Position numbers and translations under genes: made by a program | Origin: Kalaharituber pfeilii | Taxonomy: Eukaryota > Ascomycota > Pezizomycetes > Pezizales > Pezizaceae | Direction: 5' to 3' | NCBI GenBank assembly: GCA_015179045.1 | Contig: WHUZ01000159.1 | Location: 1 to 62,764 of the forward strand | DNA: 62,764 nt | In this document: piece after piece, positions 45,590-54,717 of the stretch | How positions within the stretch are numbered: position 1 is the first letter of the stretch | Layout of the letters: each line of letters opens with the position of its first letter | The notes under the pieces: generated by a model | Databases searched by the model: none | Told to the model about the DNA's origin: nothing | Seen by the model: the letters and a program-made list of their open reading frames with translations, nothing else

Positions 45590-46085
45590 TGTTACTAGGT
45601 CCCGACTTGTTGTGGTAATGGCTTCCGCTATCGGGTTGGAGATGTCAGGTGTAACCTGCTTTAGAATTGGAGATGTCGGATGTAACTCGCTCTAAGGTTG
45701 GAAATGTCAGGTACAACCTACTGTAAAGTCGAGTGTAACCTGCTCTTACGTTAAAGATATTGGGTATAACCTACTCTAAGATTGGAAATATTGGATGCAA
45801 CTTACTGTAAAGTCGGGTACAGCCCGCTCTATGTCGGGTGCAACCCGCTGTAAAGTTGGGTGTAACCTGCTCTAAGGTTGGAGATGTCGGGTATAACCCA
45901 CTCTAAGGCTGGAGATGTCGGGTATAACCCGCCTAAGGTTGGAGATGTCAGGTATAACCCGCTCTAGGGTTGGAAATGTCGGGTGCAACCTACTGTAACG
46001 TCGGGTGCAACCCCCTCTATGTCAAGTGCAACCCGCTGTAATGTCGGGTGCAACCCACTCTATGGCGGGTGCAATCCGCACTCAC
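45590..46085 (+). repeat. Minisatellite built on GTCGGGTGCAACC
   Basis: Alternating units GTTGGAGATGTCGGGTATAA and GTCGGGTGCAACCCGCTCTA, about 15 to 30 bp each, repeat across the stretch with transition-type variation. Confidence 0.8.
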
Positions 46086-46384
46086 CCACACTAAGGAACC
46101 ACTCCGCTTCACAGAATCACTGATCTACCTCCGGTGTCAAAAGGCTATTATTTTCGACCACATACTCCTTATATTTTCCCATAGCTGAGGTGGAGCTAGA
46201 TGGGCTAGCTTCTGCTCTGAAGCTTCAAGTTGAAACCCTCTCCTTCTAAGTACTGAATTGCTAACATTTATTTCTTGGATACATCAAATCCACAGCCAGT
46301 TCACGGTACAATAGCTTCTTGGTTGTGCAGGATTCACAACAGGGATTGTAGAGAACGGTTTGTGGAATTGTTATTATATTACAT

Positions 46385-46610
46385 ACAAGCGATGGAGCGG
46401 CCTCCGGCCGGTCTGTCTTGGCGTAGAGTCCGTGCTAGCTGCTGCTCTTTGATGTTTTTTTTTGATCCATGCCATCCCACTGCTGCACCTCGGCCTGTAC
46501 TTCTGCGTGCACTTCGGCCTGCGTACTTCCGCCTGCATTTTCGCCTCCAGTTTGGCCTGTATTTCGGCCTCTACATACTTGGTTTCCTATAGCACTGCTC
46601 CCTACAGTGC
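46385..46610 (-). repeat. 12-bp repeat block, copy 1 of a duplicated segment
   Basis: TCTGTCTTGGCGTAGAGTCC then a run of ACTTCGGCCTGT-type units. The minus strand would read alternating AEVQ/AEVH. Copy 2 is at 47335-47530 with the same leader (TCTGTCTTGGCGTAGTGTCC). Confidence 0.7.
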
Positions 46611-46688
46611 CACTTTTTACAGTATGCATACCACTGTTACACCATAGTTCGCGCCGCCGAGATCAGCTAGAAATAACTAGCAAACAAT

Positions 46689-47095
46689 CTTTTTTTTTTT
46701 TTTTTTTTTAATATCATGACTCGCGTGCCGCCATATGGGCTATGGCGAGGTTTACATACATAAAGTATGAAAGGAAAATAAAAGTGAAACATGTCAATAA
46801 TGAAAAACAAAGTCAAAACACTACCGTCTGCTCAACTGAACGTGTGTAGGAAAATTGAGTCCAAGTCAGGAAAATAAAGTCAAGGTTGATCCACCAATTC
46901 ACTGTCCCGCCCAATCCAGCAGTTCTATCAGTTTGTCTCGGTCTTCGTCTGGTCCATTCTGGTCGTCATTCTTCGGGTGGCAGCAAAACCTCTCGGCACA
47001 GGCACTTTCTGCCTGTACGCACACTGGCCGTTTTTCCCACTTATGATCGCCTGGTCTCAGCGTGGGCCTCATAATAGAATCTCTGGCCATTGAGG
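46689..47095 (-). mobile_element. LINE fragment with tail A
   Basis: A T-run, tail A in reverse, an A-rich 3' leader, then a minus-strand frame ending DKLIELLDWAGQ (about 46905-47090). That ending mirrors the LVEVLDWAAS of LINE-A, so this is a related LINE subfamily, 5'-truncated. Confidence 0.7.
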
Positions 47096-47120
47096 ATTAG
47101 TTGTCATAGTGATGAAGAAA

Positions 47121-47219
47121 AGCCTGCCTCCGGGCTTTGAGGGTCTAGACCCAGGGGCCCAGCCATGGCGAACAGCTACAAGCGGGGTCATGTGATATAA
47201 AAAAAAAAAAAAAAAAAAA
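47121..47219 (+). mobile_element. 99-bp tail-B insertion
   Basis: AGCCTGCCTCCGGGCTTTGA, GCCATGGCGAACAGC..GCGGGGTCATGTGATAT and an A-run, between TAGTGATGAAGAAA at 47107-47120 and 47220-47233. It carries a longer part of the LINE-B 3' end than the 60-bp copies. Confidence 0.95.
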
Positions 47220-47334
47220 TAGTGATGAAGAAAGAAGGTTTGCCAAGTTGCCGTGGTAATGTTAAAGCATCTGATACTTGTTCTGAGGCCCAAGCTCGGG
47301 ATCCAATAAAGGTAGTTGGTAATATATTATGATA

Positions 47335-47530
47335 AGAACCGAATCCGGTCTGTCTTGGCGTAGTGTCCGTGCCAGCTGCTGCTCTTTGAATTTTTTTTTT
47401 GCGTCCATGCCATCCTATTGCTGCACTTCTACCTGTACTTCTGCCTGCACTTCTACCTGCACTTGCGCCTGCACTTGCGCCTGCACTTATTTGCGCCTGT
47501 ACTCCCGGCTGTACTTCGGCTTGTGGGATT
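47335..47530 (-). repeat. 12-bp repeat block, copy 2
   Basis: Second copy of the 46385-46610 segment, with ACTTCTGCCTGC / ACTTGCGCCTGC units. Confidence 0.7.
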
Positions 47531-47643
47531 TGGTATATCAAAGAGGCTGCCTTCAATATGGAAACGATATAAGGAAGAAAAGCTATCAGTACAGGAAAGT
47601 TTAGATATGATTAATGGTAGCGGTGAAGATAAAGATGAAGATT

Positions 47644-47751
47644 AAATTTCTTTATTTTCTTTTTTATTTTTATTTTTTATTTTTATTTTATTTTATTTTT
47701 TTATTTTTTTTTATTTTTTTTTTCCGGATTTTTTTTTTTTTTTTTTTTTTT
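47644..47751. repeat. Low-complexity T-rich tract
   Basis: Runs of TTTTATTTTTATT end in about 27 T's immediately before the helicase stop codon. Part of it may be the A-run of a vanished minus-strand insertion. Confidence 0.6.
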
Positions 47752-48715
47752 TTAGAGTAGATTTTGTATCAAAGGTTGGTAAACAATATTAGTAGTAGTA
47801 TATGGATTTATAGAAGTACATTGGGCTAATGTTGTTTGTTTTTTAAATATAGCTATATCTTCTTGTTTTCGGACTCGGGAAACACTGGTGTATAATTGTC
47901 CGTGTGAAAACACTGGTACTGTCAAATCAAGAACTACTCGATCTAGTGTCAATCCTTGACAGCTATTAAACGTTGTGGCATATGCAGGCCGAAGTGGAAA
48001 CTGGCGTCGTTCAACACTCCAGGAACTGAATTTTGGAGTAAAAAGAAAGGTAATTCGGGGCAATACTATATCTGCTGGTGAAATTGATTCGGAAGATAAT
48101 AAACGTACTGTAATAGTATGTTGCTGGCAACTTTGGATTATGACACGAGCATTTTTTTCTAATCCTTTTTCTAGTGATAAGTTGCGAGCTAAGCTACATA
48201 CCATCATAGGTTTGAGGTATAAAGTATGCGGAGGGATACCAGGATCGTTTAATAGAGCTAGATACTCTAATGTCGTTTCAGCAGGTATAGTAGAATTTTT
48301 TTTAGTTATATCAGGCTCCTCTTTAACCCGATCATAGCTGTGATAGGTATCTTATATACTTTATTAGTGTAAACTATGAATTTTAGATATAGTTATACTT
48401 ACATATTTCACCAGGTAGTTTGTGAATCATTATATCATTAAATTCCCGTACTGATTGGTGGTAAGGACTTAGGAAACTTCGTGTTATTGCTTTGACTGGA
48501 TTCAATAGTATTGGTATTGGAAATAAAAATTCTATAACGTCTTCATATGAAAGAAAAAAATGAAAATGATCAATATTAAGTTGGTATTGAGTAGTCTGTA
48601 AGTCTCTATCTCCAACTTGATCTACCCATTGTGAATAAATTGGGTCTTCAGCATCACGAATAGGTGCTGTAAGATGGAGAATATGAAAATATTGCCATAG
48701 GAAGGAAGATCTAAC

Positions 48716-49624
48716 TGTCACAGCCCACGCCCTACAGTCTCCGCACATCAAGCCACGACCGCCGGCAAGCCATGACCACCGGCAAGTTACGACCGCCGGC
48801 AAGCCACGACCGCCGGCAAGCCATGACCGCCGGCAAGCCGTGACCGCCTCCTGCCAACAGCCGGCAAGCTCATAGAACCGGCTAGCTACATGTAGCTAGC
48901 AACCTGCCAGTATAGCCCGCCTGCCAGTACAGCCCGCCTGCTAGTATAGCCCGCCTGCCAGTACAGCCCGCCTGCTAGTATAGCCCGCCTGCCAGTACAG
49001 CCCGCCTGCTAGTATAGCCCGCCTGCCAGTACAGCCCGCCTACTAGTATAGTCCGCCTGCTAGTATAGCCTGCCTGCCAGTACGACCAGCCTGCTAGTAT
49101 AGCCCGCCTGCCAGTATAGCCCGCCTGCTAGTATAGCCCGCCTGCCAGACCGCCTGCTAGTATCGCCGCCTGCCAGTATCGCCCGCCTGCCAGTATCGCC
49201 CGCCTGCCATGAAAACTCTGCCTTCACCACTCTGTTCTTACTTCTGCCCTCGTCGCTGCTTCTACCTTTGTATTATGCTTCTCAGGTAATGAACCTATCA
49301 TGTATATATAGGCTCTATCTTTCCCTCATGTAAATAGTTCCTTCTCTCCTTGTCTGTTGTCTTGTCTTCTTAATAGACCCATATGGTTCTTCGCAGTCTA
49401 TATGTTCTTGTTATTCTTGTCAATCCCTAGATCCAATTCAGTACTTGGTCTTCTCTGCCTTTTCACCATAGCCTGCCATCGCCGTTGAACTGGAACCGCT
49501 GAACTGCTCCTGTCAAGCCTCTCCTGTCAAGTTTGTCAGGCCTCTGCCATTCAGCGCTTGGAAAACTACTGTTACCCTGAACCGGTCGTATCCCTTAGCA
49601 GCACCAGCTTGCCGCCGCGTGACA
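48716..49624 (-). mobile_element. Solo LTR (909 bp) inside the helicase gene
   Basis: Ends TGTCACAGCCC and GCCGCGTGACA (TG..CA), flanked by CTAAC at 48711-48715 and 49625-49629. No internal coding region, so either a solo LTR or an LTR-like non-autonomous unit. A TATA-like ATGTATATATAGG is near 49300. Orientation is uncertain. Confidence 0.85.
48749..49205 (+). repeat. Two 17-bp minisatellites inside the solo LTR
   Basis: First CAAGCCACGACCGCCGG units (about 48749-48850), then about 17 copies of CCTGCCAGTATAGCCCG alternating with CCTGCTAGTATAGCCCG (48905-49205). Confidence 0.85.
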
Positions 49625-51829
49625 CTAACACTCGATTCTATAATACTTGATAAGCCACCTCCTCGAATAACAGGTGCTACCTGTCGGAAGTCTCCTATGC
49701 CAACAAAAGTACAGTTACCAAAAGGTTGATCTTGACAGCGGATATATCTTAATAGTTGGTCTGTACATTCAAGTATTATTTTATTGGCCATAGGAAGTTC
49801 TTCCCAAATTATAAGTTGAGTATGAGATAAAAATTCTACTCGAGCAGAATTAGGACTAATGGAGGAGGTTAATTCCATATTGTTTTCAGTAACAGGAATA
49901 CCGAAAGCAGAGTGGGCAGTACGGCCACGAGGATATCCAATAACACTTAATGCAGTAGTGCCCACTATTAAAATAATAAATTGTTTAGCTCGGAGATACT
50001 CTACCAGCTTCTTAATGAGAAATGACTTGCCTCGGCCAGCACGACCATTAATAAAAAAACAATGATGTACTTCAGTTGTAGTAACATCATCTAAAATTGA
50101 CTGGAAAATAGTCTGCTGCTCCGAAGTAAGTTGCTGCTGGACTATAGGTAAGTCAATTGACTGGTACTCGAGTTGTAATAAATTTTGCTCAAATAATAGT
50201 TCAGAAAAAACTGGTAAGGCTGGAACTGGTAGTCCAAATTGACTTAATATAGCATCTTGATTTACTAAAATATTAGCTTTGGCTTGTAGCCCCTCATTAT
50301 AGGCCATATTTATATTTGTATTATAGCGAGCTAAAAAATCTGCACATAAATATGTTTTAAATTTTTCCCAAAGTTCTAATGCAGGTATAGGAATATCCAA
50401 AAGTAAATGTGCAAAAAGGAATCTTAATTGACTTGGACGATAATATAAATCAGTAGCTTCAGTTAAAGCTAAGTCTGCTTCATTTTTATTCTCGAATAGC
50501 CCAAGTGCTATTGCTGCCTCTTGGAAAGTTGGATATTCGTTACTCTGAACTGTTCGAAGGTCACGAAAAGAATATGCTGGTCGGTGCAATAGTAAAGCTC
50601 GTAGATAAAAAAGTTCTCCTACTTTTGCAGGAATTGTTTTTAGACGACAAATAATTAGATTCTTTTTGCGTTTAATAATAACTTTTTTGGGAAATTTAAG
50701 GCCAACAAAATCCTCATCTTTGGGAACTTCAAGCCATTGATTAGGCTGTAAGCTTATATTATGTTGTAGCTGTTTCGGCTGAGAAATATGTCTGTATTGT
50801 GAAAAAAATTCACTATAAGTTAGAGTTTGAAATTCAGGTAGTAATGGTCGTGCAAAATAGCGTAAAAGTAAGGAAGCTTCTGAAAAATTTTGATATGATT
50901 GAGTCATTTTAGATAAATTTTTCGTTGGTAAATGAATAGGAAAAGCTTTAACAGTTGGTATTTGACTTGTAATATGGTAATTAAAAATTCTCCATACTAG
51001 GTATTCGATGTCCCCTTCTTGTATAACAGCCATGCTCTTCACCGTCGGTCGGGCAAAGAGCGTCGGTTCCCCGTTGTGGACCTTCCCAGTCTGAGAAGCG
51101 GAGGAACTCTGAGCTTCCATGTTCATGCTTATAGAACCCAGCTTAAGGCTGCAGTCGACGCTGGTTCGCCCTCTTCTCTTCCTCATCATCTCCACAAATT
51201 CACGTTTCTGCGCTTTCCGCTGGCCCAAGCCTTGTAGAAAGTCGACAGGTTCCTGTCGTACGCTCTTCTGGGCCTCAGTTCCCTTGCTCTTCGGGTCTAG
51301 GTGTATGTAGCTATCAGGAGCCGGAATCGTTTCACGTTCAGTCTTCTTAATAGACTTTGATTCCATTCGTGCGCTGTTGTCCTCTGTTTGAGTTCGAACC
51401 GTCGTCAGTGCGAGTCTCGGCTTTGTTTTTTTCTCTTTGATGTCCACAAGATTCCCTTGTTCTTCATTTCGAAGTTTCTTCTCTGAAGTTTTGACAATTT
51501 TAAACCCACCCCGACACTCGCTATTCTTGTTTTCACGAGCCATATTTTTATTCAGACTTTTCCTATCCTCGCCGGTGGCTTCCCTCTTCGCGAACACGTT
51601 TCTCCACTCCGATTTCTCTCGTTTTCCCTCCCGCTTCCACTCCACCACCTCTCTTCTCTTCTTCCTCTCATTCATCTCCGTCACCCACTCGCCCATCACT
51701 CTAACCTTCTTCTCTACCACTTTAAACAGAGCCGTATGCTTGATGTTCTCAAACTCTTCGATTGAGGGCAGCGGAGGCCCGGGCAAAGCTGAGAAGTCAA
51801 CAGGATTATCTTTAGCCTCCGCGTATAGC

Positions 51830-52620
51830 TATAGAATCAGTAATTAAATTCCTATTACTAAAGTGGTCTCTGGAGTTTATCTGATTCGGTTTAGAAAAGT
51901 GAATAGAAAATCATTATTTAGTAACACTGCCCTCTATTCAGCCACTAAGCGGTAGTCTGGTTCGAGACTGCCCTCTATTGTCGTGTCCTCTATTGTCATG
52001 CCCTGTCTATCATTTTTAGCCTCTGGAGTTATCTGATTCGGTTTGGAAAAGTAAATAGAAAATCATTGTTTAGTAATACTGTATAGTTATACTATTTCTT
52101 GATTTCGTTTCTTAATTTCTTGATATAAAAATTTACTAAAGTGCCCTCTATTCAGCCACTAAGCGGTAGGCTGGTTCGAGAAAAACTGCCCTCTATTGTC
52201 GTGTCCTCTATTGTCATGCCCTGTCTATCATTTTTAGCCTCCGCCTACTATAGAATTAGTAATTCAATTTCTATCACTAAAGTAGTCTCTGAAGTTATCT
52301 GATTCGGTTTGGAAAAGTAAATAGAAAATCATTATTTAGTAATACTGTATAGTTATACTTCGTTTCTTAATTTCTTGATATAAAAATTTACTAAACTGCC
52401 CTCTATTCAGAATCAGATAAACTGCAGAGACTACTTTAGTGATAGAAATTTAATTACTAATCTTAAGTATAGGCTAGAACGGTATGAAATAATTTTTATA
52501 TTTCAAGAAATTAAGAATCAAAATCAAGAAAACTATAGCCATACTGTATTAGTAAAAGATTATCCATTTACTTTTTGGAACCGAATCGGATGAACTCCAG
52601 GCTTCACTTTTATTACTGAG
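51830..52620. repeat. Direct and inverted repeats near the right end of the TIR unit
   Basis: Blocks containing TATCTGATTCGGTTTGGAAA, CACTAAGCGGTAGTCTGG and CCTCTATTGTCATGCCCTG occur two or three times in direct orientation (period about 200 bp). They recur once inverted from 52410 (GAATCAGATAAACTGCAGAG; GGAACCGAATCGGATG), forming a possible long hairpin. Confidence 0.75.
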
Positions 52621-52842
52621 AATGGGAAAGTCGCATGAAGGAAGAATTATATACTTATTTATATGGTTACAAATCTCTATTAAAAAAAAATAAAAATAAA
52701 GAATGCGGCCGCTAAAATCTGGGCAAAAGATGGCGGCCGACATGCCAAGGTGTCGGCCGCACTCAACCCCCCCATTCGGGTGACTTTAGTTCCAGACTAC
52801 GGCCAGAGGCCGAAAATAATACATAGTCTGGGCACGAGAACA

Positions 52843-53219
52843 ATAGTTGTACACCAACTCTACACTTCAACAAATGAAAGTAAACTAAATGCAGCACCTG
52901 ACTATACCATTTCAGGTGATTCTTGACATATACTATTATAGCTGTTGTAATTAGCGTTGATAATTAGCGTTGAAGAGTAGGACTACATTCGAGTCTTATG
53001 AACATTTTGTATGGAGATCCCATACAATAAATGCCAAGCCTTCCAACAAAAATGCGACAAGCCATAATCCCTTTGCACCCACAATTTTTGATGAAGAAAA
53101 AGTGCTAGATAGCAAGAATTACACTGTGTCTAATATCTACACAAAATTGCACTTACAAATGCTGTTGTGGTTGGTGAGATATTGAGTGCGAAAGTTGCGC
53201 AGTTTTGGTGGTAAATAGG
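52843..53219 (+). mobile_element. Foldback element copy 2, right half
   Basis: It continues copy 1 from ATAGTTGTACACCAACTC and runs to TTTTGGTGGTAAAT, lacking the last 45 bp or so. It carries a small internal duplication (TAATTAGCGTTGA twice, 52938-52963). Together with 40439-40935 it forms one element split by the TIR unit. Confidence 0.95.
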
Positions 53220-53703
53220 CGGATTTTGCACCGACAACAACTTCTACAGAACGAGCGCTTGGAGGAACTCCAACTTCCCGGCGCCTCCAGAAAGTAAAAG
53301 TGGTATCAAAACGAAGCTCAGGACCGCCTGAGGAAAAATATCTCTTTTGATTTACAGAATTCAGAACGTTAGGACTCGTTCTATCAAGGTTAAGTTTTAT
53401 GAGTTCTCTCAGGGGCTTCTCATACAAACGTTAAGAAACAGGGCCCTAGCACCTCGTTGGGGCCAGTGCATACCCACTGGGGTTAGACTGACCTGCCGAT
53501 CGTGGCTGGGCACACTAGAACAGAAACAGCAACAGTTCGAAAGAGGATCGACCTGCGATTTAGGGCCTAGTGTCAGGGGCTAGGCTCAAAACAGAGAACG
53601 GCCAAAAAGGGCAAGAACAGAAGGCGCCGCATACACAAAGAAATAAAAGGAAAAGAACAAAACAAGAGAAGGGCAACAGGATAGAAGGCTGTCGGCAAAA
53701 ACA
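53220..53703. other. Stretch before LINE-B ORF1
   Basis: Probably the LINE-B leader, at least from about 53430. A minus-strand frame (53220-53427) ends RREVGVPPSARSVEVVVGAKSA; I do not recognise it. Confidence 0.35.
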
Positions 53704-54717
53704 ATGTTTCAGGGACTTAAGACTAAGAGGGTAGAGAAGGGAAAGGGCGAAGGAATCGGGATATTTGGACCGTGCCTGCCAGGAGAGTGGGGCAAGAAGA
53801 GTACGGTGTTCTACGGGGAACGTCAATATACCTTGGAAGAGGTGACAGAATGGGAGGCGGAGGATTTTTTCAGCAAGAAAGGGGAGGCAGGGGAACCTGG
53901 AGAAGGGAAGACGATTGGGGAGTTACTGGTGGAGGCTACACAGAGAACGAATGTATGGGAAAGGGCGAAAGTGGAGGAAGGGGAAGTGCTTTCATTAATG
54001 GACCTGAAAGTAGAAACGGAGAAAAAGATGATTGAGAGGGGGGAAGAGACGATTGAGTTCAAGAGCCAAGACTTAAGAGACCCATCGAAGAGGAGGATGA
54101 TTAGGAAAATCTTGACAGAGTGCTTGATGGGCAAGGAGGTATCGGATGAGGAACTGGATAGGGATTTGAGGGAAGCGGGGATGGTAATGTACCAGGAGTG
54201 GGAGGAGCAGGGGGAGGAATTGATGGGAACTATCACGGTGAGGAATATTAAAACGGGGGGGACAGCACAGAGAGTGCTAAGGACCCCGAGGGTAACAGGG
54301 GGAAGGGTCAGGGGGGTACAGCAAGAGCAAGAGTCACCATCGAAGAGAGGGAACCGGAGCCGATGGGCTCCGCCCATTCTGGAAGCGATGGAGGAGGCGA
54401 TGGAGGAGGATGAGGAAGTTGGAGGGGTAAGCCCATTCTGGGACCCAGCACCATCCAAAACCAACCTTTTCGGAACACCGGCCCCAGGGACAAGAGATTT
54501 CCTGAGTCTTGAAGAAATCCCAAACTCCCAACCGGAAGGAGTCACGCAGGAGAGGGAACAAACAAAGAGCAGGGTTACACCGGCGGTACCGGTAGTCGAC
54601 CTGGTCACACCGGAAGTGGCACCGGCAGTGCCAATAATTCCGGTCGTGGACTTGACGGAGGTCACACAGACCCAGGAGGAGGAAGTAGATGATACGCAGG
54701 CGGGGAAACGGAGATGA
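53704..54717 (+). CDS. LINE-B ORF1a
   Basis: This ORF encodes 337 residues from ATG 53704 to TGA 54717 without interruption. It begins MFQGLKTKRVEKGKGEG, has a GIFGPCLPGEWGKK segment, is acidic overall, and ends in a Val/Pro/Thr-rich region with repeated VVDL. No known domain is seen. Its stop overlaps the start of the next frame as ATGA (54714-54717), an arrangement that in other LINEs allows termination-reinitiation. It may be the first part of a two-cistron ORF1, or the split may come from a frameshift in a once single ORF1. Confidence 0.65.
   Translation: MFQGLKTKRVEKGKGEGIGIFGPCLPGEWGKKSTVFYGERQYTLEEVTEWEAEDFFSKKGEAGEPGEGKTIGELLVEATQRTNVWERAKVEEGEVLSLMDLKVETEKKMIERGEETIEFKSQDLRDPSKRRMIRKILTECLMGKEVSDEELDRDLREAGMVMYQEWEEQGEELMGTITVRNIKTGGTAQRVLRTPRVTGGRVRGVQQEQESPSKRGNRSRWAPPILEAMEEAMEEDEEVGGVSPFWDPAPSKTNLFGTPAPGTRDFLSLEEIPNSQPEGVTQEREQTKSRVTPAVPVVDLVTPEVAPAVPIIPVVDLTEVTQTQEEEVDDTQAGKRR

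Larger units (their letters stand above)
47752..51786 (-). pseudogene. Helitron/PIF1-type DNA helicase, split by a solo LTR, with a foreign N-terminus
   Basis: The helicase reads 51786-49625 and 48710-47752; the LTR at 48716-49624 with its 5-bp duplication separates the parts. Cutting it out restores IIESSV|RSSFLWQYF in frame. A 52-bp intron (48351-48402, GTAAGT..TATAAG) joins LPGEI to YTYHSYDR. Helitron-type helicase text starts near 51017 (GDIEYLVWRIFNYHI, then YPTFQEAAIALGL). Walker A is GRAGRGKSF. Walker B is LIIWEELPM, with Glu where the family has Asp. Later blocks are GDFRQVAPV, PAYATTFNSCQGLTL and SHGQLYTSVSRV. The HUH/Rep nuclease of Helitrons is missing. Instead, about 255 charged, GC-rich residues (51786 to about 51020) of unknown origin precede the helicase. 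Apart from the LTR the frame is open. The start at 51786 is uncertain. Confidence 0.85.
40936..52842. mobile_element. 11.9 kb TIR unit with 9-bp target duplication carrying a Helitron-type helicase
   Basis: The unit begins TGTTCTCGTACCTAGCCTA and ends TGGGCACGAGAACA, inverted ends matching at about 17 of 20 positions. A second inverted match (TAGTCTAGAACTAAAGT at the left; its inverse near 52780-52800) lies further in. It is flanked by ATAGTTGTA at 40927-40935 and 52843-52851. Foldback copy 1 has one ATAGTTGTA (20663-20671) at this point, proving insertion. The contents are mostly later insertions (LINE-A, ORF1-only elements, tails, a solo LTR) plus minisatellites and a PIF1-type helicase on the minus strand. 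A 9-bp duplication suggests a Mutator-like mechanism, but no transposase was recognised. The superfamily is therefore open. Confidence 0.8.

Noticed and set aside
46689..47120. Target duplication for the LINE fragment
   Set aside because: No matching words of 8 bp or more were found at both ends, so its right boundary stays approximate.
40936..52842. A complete Helitron
   Set aside because: No Rep/HUH nuclease text, no TC..CTRR ends with 3' hairpin seen, and the unit has TIRs and a target duplication.
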